Positions 8,326 through 16,799 of a stretch of 64,000 bases of DNA are shown here, piece by piece (position 1 is the first letter of the stretch; each line of letters begins with the position of its first letter). The position numbers and the translations under genes were made by a program. Source of the DNA: Brevibacillus sp051967035 (GTDB lineage: Bacteria; Bacillota; Bacilli; Brevibacillales; Brevibacillaceae). The notes beneath the pieces were generated by a model. It had not been told where the DNA came from. It worked only from the letters and a program-made list of their open reading frames with translations, and searched no databases. The DNA is taken from assembly GCF_051967035.1 (NCBI RefSeq), contig NZ_JBQCKK010000015.1, positions 31,087 to 95,086 on the forward strand, written 5' to 3'.

Positions 8326-9212
8326 ACATACAGCGCAGTTTTGCGCAGGAGGAAACAGGTGTCCTGTATCTGGTGGCAACCCCGATTGGCAATCTCGATG
8401 ATATCACCGTTCGTTGTCTGGAAACGCTGCGGGCGGTTGACGTGATTGCCTGCGAGGATACGCGTCAAACAAGGAAGCTGTTGAACCATTTTCAAATCGA
8501 GAAGCGCACCGTGAGCTATCACGAACATAATAAGGAAGCGAGCGGCCAGGGACTTTTGCAGTGGCTGGCGGAAGGAAAACAGATCGCGCTGGTGAGCGAT
8601 GCCGGGCTTCCGGCGATATCCGATCCAGGGGCTGAGCTTGTGCGCGACGCGGTTGCAGCCGGATACCCCGTCGTTCCGGTGCCAGGCGCAAATGCAGGGC
8701 TGACGGCATTGATCGCCTCGGGGCTGCCGACAGACCGATTCGTGTTTTGCGGCTTTATCGGTCGGGAAAACAAGGAGAGGCGCGAAGAGCTGGAACGACT
8801 CAAGCGCTACCCGGAGACGCTGATTTTTTATGAAGCGCCGCATCGCATCGAAAAGACGATAGCAGCCATGCGGGAAGCGTGGGGGAATCGTCGGGCTGTG
8901 TTGGCGCGGGAGTTGACCAAGCGCTACGAAGAGTTTGTTCGCGGCACGTTTGATGAACTGCTGGAATGGCTCGGTCGTGGCGAAGTGCGTGGCGAATTTT
9001 GCGTGATTGTCGAAGGCTTCACAGGCGCGGACACGGGCGAACCAGAAGAGGAAAGCAGCTGGTGGCAGCAGTTGAGCGTTGTTCAGCATGTCGATCATTA
9101 CTGCGGGCAGGGCTTGAGCAAAAAAGAAGCGATCAAGCAGGCGGCAGACGATCGGGGCTTGCCCAAGCGCGATGTGTATAACGAGTACCACCGCGACCAG
9201 GAAGACAAGTAA
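8322..9212 (+). CDS. rsmI: 16S rRNA (cytidine1402-2'-O)-methyltransferase RsmI
   Basis: RsmI methylates the 2'-O of C1402 in the 16S rRNA decoding centre. The 296-residue protein is a tetrapyrrole-methylase-fold enzyme: LVATPIGNLDDIT near residue 15, then CEDTRQTRKLL, then LVSDAGLPAISDPG around residues 90-103, and later FYEAPHRI. The C-terminal extension carries the extra helical domain typical of RsmI. The ATG overlaps the yazA stop, and a terminator follows. Confidence 0.94.
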   Translation: MNIQRSFAQEETGVLYLVATPIGNLDDITVRCLETLRAVDVIACEDTRQTRKLLNHFQIEKRTVSYHEHNKEASGQGLLQWLAEGKQIALVSDAGLPAISDPGAELVRDAVAAGYPVVPVPGANAGLTALIASGLPTDRFVFCGFIGRENKERREELERLKRYPETLIFYEAPHRIEKTIAAMREAWGNRRAVLARELTKRYEEFVRGTFDELLEWLGRGEVRGEFCVIVEGFTGADTGEPEEESSWWQQLSVVQHVDHYCGQGLSKKEAIKQAADDRGLPKRDVYNEYHRDQEDK

Positions 9213-9221
9213 AAGGAGTAG

Positions 9222-9255
9222 GAAGCTGACCGGACCAGGTCGGCTTCTTCTTTTT
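9222..9255 (+). terminator. Terminator after rsmI
   Basis: GAAGCTGACC pairs with GGTCGGCTTC across a 6-base loop, followed by TTCTTTTT. Confidence 0.8.
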
Positions 9256-9293
9256 GGCCGATCGACCCGCGAACGACGCCGGCCATACAAATA

Positions 9294-9324
9294 GCCTTCG
9301 CAAGGCTTGTCCCTGTGCGAAGGC
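9294..9324 (-). terminator. Hairpin downstream of abrB
   Basis: GCCTTCGCA at 9294-9302 is the perfect complement of TGCGAAGGC at 9316-9324. On the - strand it lies 39 bases beyond the abrB stop and is followed by TATTTGT. It could end the abrB transcript, although the T run is poor. Confidence 0.45.
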
Positions 9325-9362
9325 ATATCGTATGTAAATCAGCTACGTATGGAGTTCTGTGT

Positions 9363-9614
9363 TTAGCGTTTGACAACAGGCATTTCGCTCAGGCAATCCT
9401 GGCACACGATTTTGCCTTTAAAATGAGATACTTTATCCGCATTTCCACAGAAGATGCACGCAGGCTCGTATTTTTTCAGGATAATGCGCTCGCCATCCAC
9501 GTAAATTTCCAAAGCGTCTTTTTCCGCAATACCCAGTGTGCGCCGCAATTCGATCGGAATAACGACACGACCCAGTTCATCTACTTTACGAACAATCCCG
9601 GTTGACTTCATCAT
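9363..9614 (-). CDS. abrB: Transition-state regulator AbrB with cysteine-rich tail
   Basis: AbrB represses post-exponential genes during growth. The N-terminal swapped-hairpin DNA-binding domain is nearly identical to B. subtilis AbrB (KSTGIVRKVDELGRVVIPIE, LRRTLGIAEKDALEIYVD). The C-terminal part differs from the B. subtilis multimerisation domain and instead has a zinc-ribbon-like pattern, CIFC at about residues 55-58 and CQDC near residue 74. The product is 83 residues with the start at 9614, where GAGGAG lies 8 bases upstream. A second ATG follows immediately. The upstream promoter and a Spo0A box support classical control. It is transcribed opposite to its neighbours. Confidence 0.92.
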   Translation of the reverse strand: MMKSTGIVRKVDELGRVVIPIELRRTLGIAEKDALEIYVDGERIILKKYEPACIFCGNADKVSHFKGKIVCQDCLSEMPVVKR

Positions 9615-9682
9615 AGTAAATTCTCCTCTCATGTCTTCATATGTCGATGCTATTGGTAAACGCTCACTATTAATCGTCAATA

Positions 9683-9689
9683 TTCGACA
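9683..9689 (-). promoter_or_regulatory. Spo0A box in the abrB leader
   Basis: On the - strand this reads TGTCGAA, an exact TGNCGAA 0A box, about 15-20 bases downstream of the predicted abrB transcription start. In B. subtilis, Spo0A~P represses abrB from boxes in the same region. Confidence 0.65.
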
Positions 9690-9705
9690 TTTTTCTGTTG
9701 GCATT

Positions 9706-9734
9706 ATCATACCAGCGATTCCCAAAGGTGTCAA
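9706..9734 (-). promoter_or_regulatory. Sigma-A promoter of abrB
   Basis: On the - strand TTGACA (9729-9734), 17 bases, then TATGAT (9706-9711). It lies about 95 bases upstream of the abrB start. Confidence 0.8.
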
Positions 9735-9983
9735 CATCATTTTGACAAATCTTTGAAAAGAAAAGTGTTTTTTGAAAGCGGAAAGGCTGATATATCAGTG
9801 TTTCCCAGGAAATCAGGCACGAGATGGAAAATTTTATAGATCAAGTGAACTGGTAGTAATACGCAGGGAGTCCGTCACTTTATGTCGAATGAATCCGAGT
9901 CGATTCGACAAAAAAGCCTGCTCTTCTCTTTTTTGACTTTTCCTTCCTGAAAGAAATTCGTAGCCGTTGTGCCTTCCTGGATG

Positions 9984-10011
9984 TTTACAAAACAAGTCGG
10001 TCGTGTACAAT
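9984..10011 (+). promoter_or_regulatory. Sigma-A promoter of the metG leader
   Basis: TTTACA (9984-9989), 16 bases, TACAAT (10006-10011). It is positioned to start the T-box leader. The stretch from 9740 to 9983 contains nothing else I can name. Confidence 0.6.
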
Positions 10012-10320
10012 AGAGGATAAATGAGGGAATTCCATAGCAAACGACCATGATGGGAAGAGTAAGCCGATCCTCCTTATTCCAGAGAGCCGGGGTAGCTGAA
10101 AACCGGCATAAGCGAGCTGGCTGAACATGGCCCCGGAGTCTTGCAGATGAACAGCCACGGGATGCATGAACCGTGCCCAGTAATTTGTGACGTCCGCCCA
10201 CGTTACGGGCAGAGTCTGTTTTGGACTCACCAAGTCCGTTGTCCGTGAGGAGGGCGGAGCATTTGGGTGGTACCGCGAGTTAGAGCTCGCCCCAATTTTT
10301 GGGGTGGGCTTTTCTATTTT
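10012..10320 (+). ncRNA. T-box leader with methionine specifier
   Basis: This leader senses uncharged tRNA and controls metG. The stem I K-turn element AGAGAG is at 10081-10086. The specifier region reads GAACATGG with the Met codon ATG at 10127-10129, followed by CCCCGGAG, as in other T-box leaders. The T-box proper, GGGTGGTACCGCG, spans 10265-10277. A competing terminator stem (AGCTCGCCCC with GGGGTGGGCT, then TTTT) occupies 10284-10313. The metG ATG follows 30 bases later. Assignment to methionine rests on the specifier codon and the downstream gene. Confidence 0.92.
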
Positions 10321-10350
10321 TCTAAACGTTATCAGGAGGGGTTAGGTTGC

Positions 10351-12375
10351 ATGAAACCGACATATTACATCACGACACCGATTTATTATCCGAGCAACAA
10401 GCTGCACATTGGCAATGCCTACACTACGATTGCTTGTGATGCTCTGGCGCGTTACAAACGTTTGCGCGGCTACGATGTCTACTACCTGACAGGTACGGAC
10501 GAGCATGGACAAAAGCTCCAGGAGCGCGCAGCCGAAGACGGCAAACAGCCGCTGGAGTTCATCGATCCGGTCGTCGACTGGATTCGCGACCTGTGGCAAA
10601 AGCTGGACATTTCCTACGACGATTTTATCCGCACGACGCAACCGCGCCATAAGGAAGTTGTGCAAAAGGTGTTCCAGCGTCTGCTCGATCAGGGCGACAT
10701 TTATTTGGGCGAGTACGAGGGATACTACTGCGTACCGGACGAGGCTTTCTGGACCGAGACTCAATGTAAGACCGACAAAGGCTACTTTTGCCCGGATTGC
10801 GGTCGCGAAGTGAAAAAGGTGAAGGAGAAAAACTACTTCTTCCGCATGTCCAAGTATCAGGACAGATTGCTCGCGCACATCGAGGCCAATCCTGACTTCA
10901 TTCAGCCGGAGAGCCGCCGCAACGAGATGATTAACAACTTCCTGAAGCCGGGTCTCCAGGATTTGTCCGTATCCCGCAGCACATTTGACTGGGGAATCAA
11001 AGTGCCGAGCGATCCTGAACATGTCATTTACGTCTGGATCGACGCGCTGACCAACTATATTTCCGCACTGGGCTACTTGTCCGAGGACGACAGCAAGTAC
11101 CGCCGTTTCTGGCCGGCCAATGTGCACATGGTCGGAAAAGACATTTTGCGTTTCCATACGATTTACTGGCCGATTTTGCTGATGGCGCTTGATATTCCGC
11201 TGCCGAAACAAGTTTTTGGCCATGGCTGGCTGTTGATGCCGGATGGAAAAATGTCCAAATCCAAGGGCAATGTCATTGATCCGAAGCTGCTGATTGACCG
11301 CTATGGCTCCGATGGCGTGCGTTACTTCCTGCTGCGCGAAATCAACTTCGGCCAGGATGGCGTTTTCACGCCGGAATCGTTCATTCAGCGTCTGAACTAC
11401 GATCTGGCAAACGACATTGGCAATCTGCTCAGCCGCACCACGACCATGATCGAAAAATATTTCGATGGCATCGTGCCTGCCGCACAAGACGCCGGAGAGC
11501 CGGATGACAGTCTGATCGGCCTGGCGATGAAAACAAAGGCGCTGGTCGAAGAGCATATGGAAGAAATGCGTTTTTCCAACGCGCTTGCCCACATCTGGGA
11601 GCTGATTGGACGCACCAACAAGTACATTGACGAGACCATGCCGTGGAATCTGGCAAAATCCGAAGAAACCCGAGGACGTCTGGCAACCGTCATGTACAAT
11701 CTGGCGGAGAGCATCCGCATCGTCTCCGTTTTGATTCAGCCGTTCATGACCAAGGCTCCGGCAAAAATCTGGGACCAGCTCGGAATTCTCGGCAACGAGC
11801 AGGCAACAAGCTGGGAATCCGCAGGCGTATGGGGCGGATTGCCTGTCGGAAGCACGGTCAGCCGCAAAGAACTGTTGTTCCCGCGTCTGGACGTGCAGGC
11901 GGAGCTGGCCTTCATCGACGAATCGACCGCGGAAGCGCGCCGCCAAGCAGAGGAAAACAAGAAAAAGCAAGAAGCCTGGAAAGGGGAAGCACCTGTGAAC
12001 GAAACGACTGCCAACCAAGCGGAAGGGACAGAAAAACCAGCGGATGCTAAAGAAGAGATCGGCATCGACGATTTTGGCAAAGTAGAGCTGCGCGTGGCGC
12101 AAGTAGTCGAATGCGCGAAGCATCCGAATGCCGACAAGCTGCTGGTCTTGCAGCTGGATCTCGGCTATGAGAAGCGCCAGGTCGTTTCCGGCATCGCGAA
12201 ATACTACACGCCGGAAGAAATGGTCGGCAAAAAAGTCATCCTCGTCGCCAATCTGAAGCCGGTCAAGCTGCGTGGCGAACTGTCGCAGGGCATGATTTTG
12301 GCAGCGTCGGCAGGCGATCAGCTGACGTTGGCAACAGTCGATCCGAGCATGCCGAACGGAGCGATCGTGAAGTAA
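10351..12375 (+). CDS. metG: Methionyl-tRNA synthetase
   Basis: MetRS charges tRNA-Met. The 674-residue protein has the class I motif HIGN (in YYPSNKLHIGNAY), the zinc-knuckle cysteines in the connective peptide (FCPDCG), and KMSKSKGN around residue 303. After an Ala/Glu/Lys-rich linker near residues 530-570, a C-terminal EMAP-type tRNA-binding OB domain begins (VELRVAQVVECAKHPNADKL). The start at 10351 is preceded by AGGAGGGG. An in-frame start at 10267 would lie within the T-box and is rejected. tatD follows after 27 bases without a terminator. Confidence 0.96.
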   Translation: MKPTYYITTPIYYPSNKLHIGNAYTTIACDALARYKRLRGYDVYYLTGTDEHGQKLQERAAEDGKQPLEFIDPVVDWIRDLWQKLDISYDDFIRTTQPRHKEVVQKVFQRLLDQGDIYLGEYEGYYCVPDEAFWTETQCKTDKGYFCPDCGREVKKVKEKNYFFRMSKYQDRLLAHIEANPDFIQPESRRNEMINNFLKPGLQDLSVSRSTFDWGIKVPSDPEHVIYVWIDALTNYISALGYLSEDDSKYRRFWPANVHMVGKDILRFHTIYWPILLMALDIPLPKQVFGHGWLLMPDGKMSKSKGNVIDPKLLIDRYGSDGVRYFLLREINFGQDGVFTPESFIQRLNYDLANDIGNLLSRTTTMIEKYFDGIVPAAQDAGEPDDSLIGLAMKTKALVEEHMEEMRFSNALAHIWELIGRTNKYIDETMPWNLAKSEETRGRLATVMYNLAESIRIVSVLIQPFMTKAPAKIWDQLGILGNEQATSWESAGVWGGLPVGSTVSRKELLFPRLDVQAELAFIDESTAEARRQAEENKKKQEAWKGEAPVNETTANQAEGTEKPADAKEEIGIDDFGKVELRVAQVVECAKHPNADKLLVLQLDLGYEKRQVVSGIAKYYTPEEMVGKKVILVANLKPVKLRGELSQGMILAASAGDQLTLATVDPSMPNGAIVK

Positions 12376-12402
12376 CGAGGGCTGGGAAAGGAAGGACCTA
12401 TT

Positions 12403-13173
12403 TTGTTATTCGAAACGCATGCGCACCTGAACGCGAAGGAATTCGACGAAGATCGCGAGGAAGTCATTGCCCGCGCGCGGGAAAACGGCGTCAGCACGAT
12501 CGTGAATATCGGATTTAACGCCGAAACCATCCCGACCTGCATGGAGCTGGCGAAAACCTATGATTTCATTTACGCTGTCGTAGGCTGGCACCCGCAGGAC
12601 GCCAAAGATATGACAGACGAACATCTGGAATGGATCGAGGAGCTGAGTCGTGATCCGAAAGTAGTGGGACTGGGCGAAATGGGCCTGGACTACTACTGGG
12701 ATACGTCGCCAAAAGACGTGCAGGCAGAGGTGTTCCGCAAGCAGATTCGGCTGGCGCGAAAGCTCGATATGCCGATCATCATCCACAACCGGGACGCGCA
12801 TCAGGACGTTTTGACGATCCTCAAAGAAGAGAAGGCAGCGGAAGTCGGGGGAATCATGCACTGCTTCTCGGGCAGCTGGGAGACAGCGAAGCAGGCGCTG
12901 GACATGAATTTTTACATTTCGTTCGGGGGTCCGCTGACCTTCAAGAATGCGAAGCAGCCAAAAGAAGTAGCGGCCAAAGTACCGCTCGACAAGCTGTTGA
13001 TAGAAACAGACTGCCCGTACCTCACTCCTCACCCGTTCCGCGGCAAGCGAAATGAGAGTGGATACGTGCGCTACGTCTGCGAGGAAATGGCGAACATTCG
13101 CGGCCTGTCTTACGAAGAAATGGCGCAAATCACGACGGAAAACGCAAGGCGTCTGTTCCGCCTTCAACCGTAA
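12403..13173 (+). CDS. TatD family metal-dependent deoxyribonuclease
   Basis: The 256-residue TIM-barrel hydrolase matches TatD/YabD. Metal ligands are visible in THAHLN at the N terminus, GEMGLDYYW near residue 90, IIHNRDAH near residue 127, and ETDCPYL near residue 205. TatD proteins are 3'-5' exonucleases or DNases in DNA repair and turnover. The start is TTG, preceded by AAAGGAAGG. It shares the metG transcript and ends at a strong terminator. Confidence 0.92.
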   Translation: MLFETHAHLNAKEFDEDREEVIARARENGVSTIVNIGFNAETIPTCMELAKTYDFIYAVVGWHPQDAKDMTDEHLEWIEELSRDPKVVGLGEMGLDYYWDTSPKDVQAEVFRKQIRLARKLDMPIIIHNRDAHQDVLTILKEEKAAEVGGIMHCFSGSWETAKQALDMNFYISFGGPLTFKNAKQPKEVAAKVPLDKLLIETDCPYLTPHPFRGKRNESGYVRYVCEEMANIRGLSYEEMAQITTENARRLFRLQP

Positions 13174-13188
13174 ACAAACCGCAAGCAA

Positions 13189-13231
13189 AACCGGGAAATC
13201 ACGACCTGTCACGTGATTTCCCGGTTTTTTG
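13189..13231 (+). terminator. Terminator of metG-tatD
   Basis: A perfect 15-bp stem, AACCGGGAAATCACG with its complement at 13212-13226, is followed by a T run. Confidence 0.92.
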
Positions 13232-13397
13232 TTCCGCGATCTTGTTGTTCTACTCGTTTTTGGCGGCGCATACCTTGAACAATGTGTCGAACGATTATTG
13301 TCCATCCGACACGGCTCCTCGACAGGAATCCGCTACCATTCGCCATCTGGTTTTTGCTAGTCTGTTAGCGTTATCGCTCAGCCAAGGGAGGGTGAAT

Positions 13398-13426
13398 TTG
13401 ACAAAGCCGGGAAAGTGACATACAAT
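13398..13426 (+). promoter_or_regulatory. Sigma-A promoter upstream of yabE
   Basis: TTGACA (13398-13403), 17 bases, TACAAT (13421-13426), leaving a leader of about 108 bases before the yabE start. The rest of the 13232-13541 interval shows no gene. Confidence 0.75.
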
Positions 13427-13541
13427 CAAAACCGACCTTGCGAAGTACTGGCCACTTCCAGAATATTGGTGCAATTACATCGACCCTTACCTGGCTAGAC
13501 AGGAGAAGCCTCGTGCTTTTCTAGGAAAAGGAGTGTGGGAA

Positions 13542-14639
13542 ATGGAGTTACGCGCGATATGGGATAGGTATAAGAACCGGGGGCTTGTTCTTTTTGGCAT
13601 CCTCTCTCTTATACTCATTCCCATGATTGGCTATTTCTCTGCCCAGGCTACCCAGCCAAAACAGGTCATTTTTTCGTTGGACGGAGAGAGCCAGACGGTA
13701 GCTACCAAAGCAAGAACCGTTGAGCAGTTCCTCACCGAACGAAACATTACGGTAACGGAAAAAGATTTCCTTCAACCGACACCTGAGACGAAGTTATCAG
13801 ACGGAGCAACGATTACTTTACATACAGCCTGGTCCATTTCGGTCCAGGTTGACGGGCAGACCAAAACGATACAGACACGCAGTCGCAATGTGGCTGACGC
13901 GTTGAAGGACAGCGGCATTACGCTGGGGGAAAAGGACCGGGTGGAACCGGCCTTGACCGCCTCGCTGACCAAAGACGCTACGATCCGCATCAAGCGTGTC
14001 GTCGAGAAGATGGTACAAGTCGAGGAGCGAGTTGCTTTTCAGGAAATACGCAAAAACGACCCAGCGTTAACAAAAGGCACGTCCCGTGTATTGCAAAACG
14101 GGCAAGAGGGTAAGGCAATTGCACACTACAAGCTGGTCATGGAAGACGGGAAGGAGGTCTCCCGTGAACTGGTGACCAGAGACGTGCTCGTGCCAAAGAA
14201 AGACCAGGTGGTAGCGGTTGGAACAGCATCTCCTTCGCTGCAAACCAACGATCCGTCGCAACGGGTCCTGGTCGCTTCTGCATCGGGCATGGTCTCGCGT
14301 GGTGGAAAAGTATTTAGGCCGAAAAAAGTACTGAACGGGGTTACCTTGACCGCCTATTCCCCTGCCGGGGGAGGCAAACATCCGAGTTCGCCAGGCTACG
14401 GCCGTACGGCGACGGGCGTAAAGGCAAAGGCAGGTCATACCATCGCTGTAGATCCAAAAGTGATTCCGTATGGCTGGTGGGTTTACATCGAGGGCGTTGG
14501 GTATCGCCGGGCAGAAGACACAGGTGGAGCCATGCGCGGCGGAAAAATTGACGTGTTTGTCAGCACAGAGGCAGAGGCCGTTCAATTTGGCCGCAAGCGC
14601 AACCGAACCGTCTATATCATTGGGCCGCACAAACCGTAG
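13542..14639 (+). CDS. yabE: G5/3D domain cell-wall protein, YabE-like
   Basis: The 365-residue exported protein has an N-terminal membrane anchor or signal (LVLFGILSLILIPMIGYFSA). Two DUF348 repeats follow (about residues 40-85 and 97-145), then a G5 domain around residues 150-225, and a C-terminal 3D domain (LTAYSPAGGG, then VDPKVIPYG, then DTGG and KIDVFV) with the three conserved aspartates. 3D-domain proteins such as Rpf-like YabE are thought to be muralytic and act in wall turnover or spore germination. The ATG at 13542 is preferred because AAAGGAG ends 8 bases before it; the GTG at 13533 overlaps that site. It precedes rnmV as in B. subtilis. Confidence 0.88.
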   Translation: MELRAIWDRYKNRGLVLFGILSLILIPMIGYFSAQATQPKQVIFSLDGESQTVATKARTVEQFLTERNITVTEKDFLQPTPETKLSDGATITLHTAWSISVQVDGQTKTIQTRSRNVADALKDSGITLGEKDRVEPALTASLTKDATIRIKRVVEKMVQVEERVAFQEIRKNDPALTKGTSRVLQNGQEGKAIAHYKLVMEDGKEVSRELVTRDVLVPKKDQVVAVGTASPSLQTNDPSQRVLVASASGMVSRGGKVFRPKKVLNGVTLTAYSPAGGGKHPSSPGYGRTATGVKAKAGHTIAVDPKVIPYGWWVYIEGVGYRRAEDTGGAMRGGKIDVFVSTEAEAVQFGRKRNRTVYIIGPHKP

Positions 14640-14672
14640 GACAGGGGCGAACGCTCCTGTCTTTTGTCTTTG
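14640..14672 (+). terminator. Probable terminator after yabE
   Basis: GGACAGG and CCTGTCT pair around GGCGAACGCT, followed by TTTGTCTTT. The stem is short. No obvious promoter for rnmV is seen in the remaining 115 bases. Confidence 0.5.
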
Positions 14673-14789
14673 GCGTTTGGGGAATAGTCGTGATAAGCTG
14701 TTGAATAAAGAGACGGATTCTAGCGCAGAAACGTTTCGCCAATCGAGGGTAGTTTCAAATGCAACCTTGTACGAAAGTGGGAGTACATG

Positions 14790-15338
14790 ATGAAAATAAA
14801 AGAAGTGATCGTGGTGGAGGGGAGAGACGATACCGCCGCGATCAAGCGAGCGGTTAACGCGGATACGATTGAAACAGGCGGCTCCGCCATTCACGCCAGA
14901 ACGATCGAAAAAATCCGGCTGGCGCAGCAAAAGCGCGGCGTCATCATTTTTACTGACCCGGATTATCAGGGAGAGCGCATCCGCAAAATCATCAGCCGAT
15001 CCGTGCCTGGCTGCAAGCACGCTTTTATCACCCAAGAGGACGGCACGAAAAAGGGCGATATCGGAGTAGAGAACGCTTCGCCTGACGTCATTATTCGCGC
15101 GCTGTCGGAAGTACGCACAGAGATGGCCGAAACGGCCGGAGAAATTACGGCTGACGATCTGCTGGAAAACGGGTTGACGTCAGGAAGCGATGCCAAAGAG
15201 CGGAGAATCAAACTGGGAGAAGCATTGGGCATCGGATACGCCAATGCCAAGCAAATGCTGCAACGGCTCAACGCCTTCCAGATCAGTCGCGCGGAGTTCG
15301 AGGCGGCGATCGAAGCCATCAACAAGGAGAGGGAGTAA
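14790..15338 (+). CDS. rnmV: Ribonuclease M5
   Basis: RNase M5 makes the final cuts in 5S rRNA maturation. The 182-residue protein starts with the Toprim domain MKIKEVIVVEGRDDTAAIK, whose catalytic Glu and DxD equivalents are VEGRDD and TDPDYQGE. A helical C-terminal domain continues to the end. Two consecutive ATGs occur at 14787 and 14790; the second is better spaced from GGGAG. Three bases separate its stop from rsmA, so the two are co-transcribed. Confidence 0.93.
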   Translation: MKIKEVIVVEGRDDTAAIKRAVNADTIETGGSAIHARTIEKIRLAQQKRGVIIFTDPDYQGERIRKIISRSVPGCKHAFITQEDGTKKGDIGVENASPDVIIRALSEVRTEMAETAGEITADDLLENGLTSGSDAKERRIKLGEALGIGYANAKQMLQRLNAFQISRAEFEAAIEAINKERE

Positions 15339-15341
15339 GCA

Positions 15342-16238
15342 ATGACGCAAGCAGCGGGCAAGGATATTGCCACACCTACGCGAACGAAAGAAATTCTGGA
15401 GAAGTACGGCTTCTCGTTTAAAAAGAGCTTGGGACAAAATTTCCTGGTAGACACGAACATTTTGCATCATATTGTGGCCGAAGCGGACCTGACAAAGGAA
15501 AAAGGCGCGATCGAAATCGGCCCAGGCATCGGCGCTCTGACCGAGCAATTGGGACGAGCAGCAGGCAAGGTCATGGCGATTGAGATTGACCAACGGCTCC
15601 TGCCTATTTTGCAGGACACCTTGTCGCCGTATGAAAATATCGAAATCGTGCATGGCGACGTGCTCAAGCTGGATCTGAAAGCGCTGATCCAAGAGAAGCT
15701 CTCCGGGGTAGAGAAGCTGAGTGTCGTAGCCAACCTGCCGTACTATGTCACAACGCCGATTCTGATGAAGCTGCTGGAAGAACGATTGCCGCTTGAGAAC
15801 ATTGTCGTGATGATTCAAAAGGAAGTGGCTGAGAGAATTGCAGCCAAGCCGGGAACGAAAGACTATGGCTCTCTCTCCGTGGCGGCACAATTTTATGCGG
15901 AAACAGAAGTGGCGATGATTGTCCCGGCCAGTGTGTTTATTCCTCGTCCAAACGTCGACTCTGCGGTGATCCGGCTGACAGTCAGAGAGCGTCCGCTTGT
16001 CGAGGTGGACGATGAGGACGTGTTTTTCCGCGTGGTGCGCAGCTCGTTCGCCCAGCGTCGAAAGACCTTGTTGAACAACCTGCTGAACGGTCTGTTTCTA
16101 AAAACACAGAAGGATGAAGTAATACAGATGCTCGACGACATCGGCATTGACCCGACCCGACGCGGTGAAACCCTCAGCATTGAAGAATTCGCCCGCCTAG
16201 CCAACGAAGGCTTGCGGCGCGGGCTGATCGCGCATTAG
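15342..16238 (+). CDS. rsmA: 16S rRNA (A1518/A1519-N6)-dimethyltransferase
   Basis: RsmA (KsgA) dimethylates the two adjacent adenosines in helix 45 of 16S rRNA. The 298-residue sequence has GQNFLVD near the N terminus, the SAM motif EIGPGIGALTEQL near residue 63, and the catalytic NLPYYVTTP around residue 130. The C-terminal helical domain is intact. A terminator follows. In B. subtilis yabG lies between this gene and veg; here there is no such gene. Confidence 0.95.
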   Translation: MTQAAGKDIATPTRTKEILEKYGFSFKKSLGQNFLVDTNILHHIVAEADLTKEKGAIEIGPGIGALTEQLGRAAGKVMAIEIDQRLLPILQDTLSPYENIEIVHGDVLKLDLKALIQEKLSGVEKLSVVANLPYYVTTPILMKLLEERLPLENIVVMIQKEVAERIAAKPGTKDYGSLSVAAQFYAETEVAMIVPASVFIPRPNVDSAVIRLTVRERPLVEVDDEDVFFRVVRSSFAQRRKTLLNNLLNGLFLKTQKDEVIQMLDDIGIDPTRRGETLSIEEFARLANEGLRRGLIAH

Positions 16239-16248
16239 ACAAGCCTCT

Positions 16249-16291
16249 CCCCCGTTTTTGGGCTGAAAAAGCCAAAAGCGGGGGTTTTTTT
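16249..16291 (+). terminator. Terminator after rsmA
   Basis: CCCCCG at 16249-16254 pairs with CGGGGG at 16279-16284, with GGCTGAAAAAGCC as an inner stem, followed by seven T residues. Confidence 0.88.
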
Positions 16292-16431
16292 GTCGATTCA
16301 GAAGGAAAAAGGGCAGCCCTGGCGGCCAGGCTTTCGCCCCAAAGCGTTGCGGAAGCAAGGGTTTGGAAGGGCGCGCCTAGACGATGCCAAAGTGGCGACA
16401 ATTATCTACTTTTTTGATGAAAAAAACCCCG

Positions 16432-16461
16432 TTGACAAAATATCTGCAGGGTTGCTATAAT
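16432..16461 (+). promoter_or_regulatory. veg promoter P1
   Basis: TTGACA (16432-16437), 18 bases, TATAAT (16456-16461). Both hexamers match the sigma-A consensus exactly. Confidence 0.85.
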
Positions 16462-16472
16462 TTTTTATTTCT

Positions 16473-16501
16473 TTGACAAAATATATGTGAGCTGTTATAA
16501 T
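16473..16501 (+). promoter_or_regulatory. veg promoter P2
   Basis: TTGACA (16473-16478), 17 bases, TATAAT (16496-16501), again exact consensus with optimal spacing. The 12-mer TTGACAAAATAT is shared with P1, so the two look like a local duplication. P2 lies 25 bases before the veg ATG. Confidence 0.9.
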
Positions 16502-16526
16502 AGATGTAAGCGAGGTGGATGGAACA

Positions 16527-16799
16527 ATGGCAAGAAACGCGTTACTTGACATTAAACGCAGTTTAGACGGGCACATTGGTGAGCGCATCCTTCTGAAAGC
16601 CAATGGAGGTCGCCGCAAAACCGTCGAACGAAGTGGCATCCTCGAAGAAACATACCCATCTGTGTTTGTGGTAAAGCTTGACGACGATCAGCTCTTTGAG
16701 CGGGTCTCTTACAGCTATGCTGACATCTTGACGGAAACAGTAGAGTTGACGGTGTGCCGCGAAAACGAGCACATCCGCATCACATTTGTACAACAGTAG
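16527..16799 (+). CDS. veg: Veg protein
   Basis: A 90-residue protein of the Veg family (MARNALLDIKRSLDGHIGER at the N terminus). It is a small basic beta-rich protein that in B. subtilis stimulates biofilm matrix genes and affects spore outgrowth. The molecular mechanism is not settled. The ATG at 16527 is preceded by GAGGTGGATGG. Two exact-consensus promoters upstream predict very strong vegetative expression, as for B. subtilis veg. Its stop codon is inside the terminator stem that follows. Confidence 0.93.
   Translation: MARNALLDIKRSLDGHIGERILLKANGGRRKTVERSGILEETYPSVFVVKLDDDQLFERVSYSYADILTETVELTVCRENEHIRITFVQQ

Noticed and set aside
10342..12123. A 593-codon - strand frame across metG
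   Set aside because: Antisense shadow of metG with no recognisable family.
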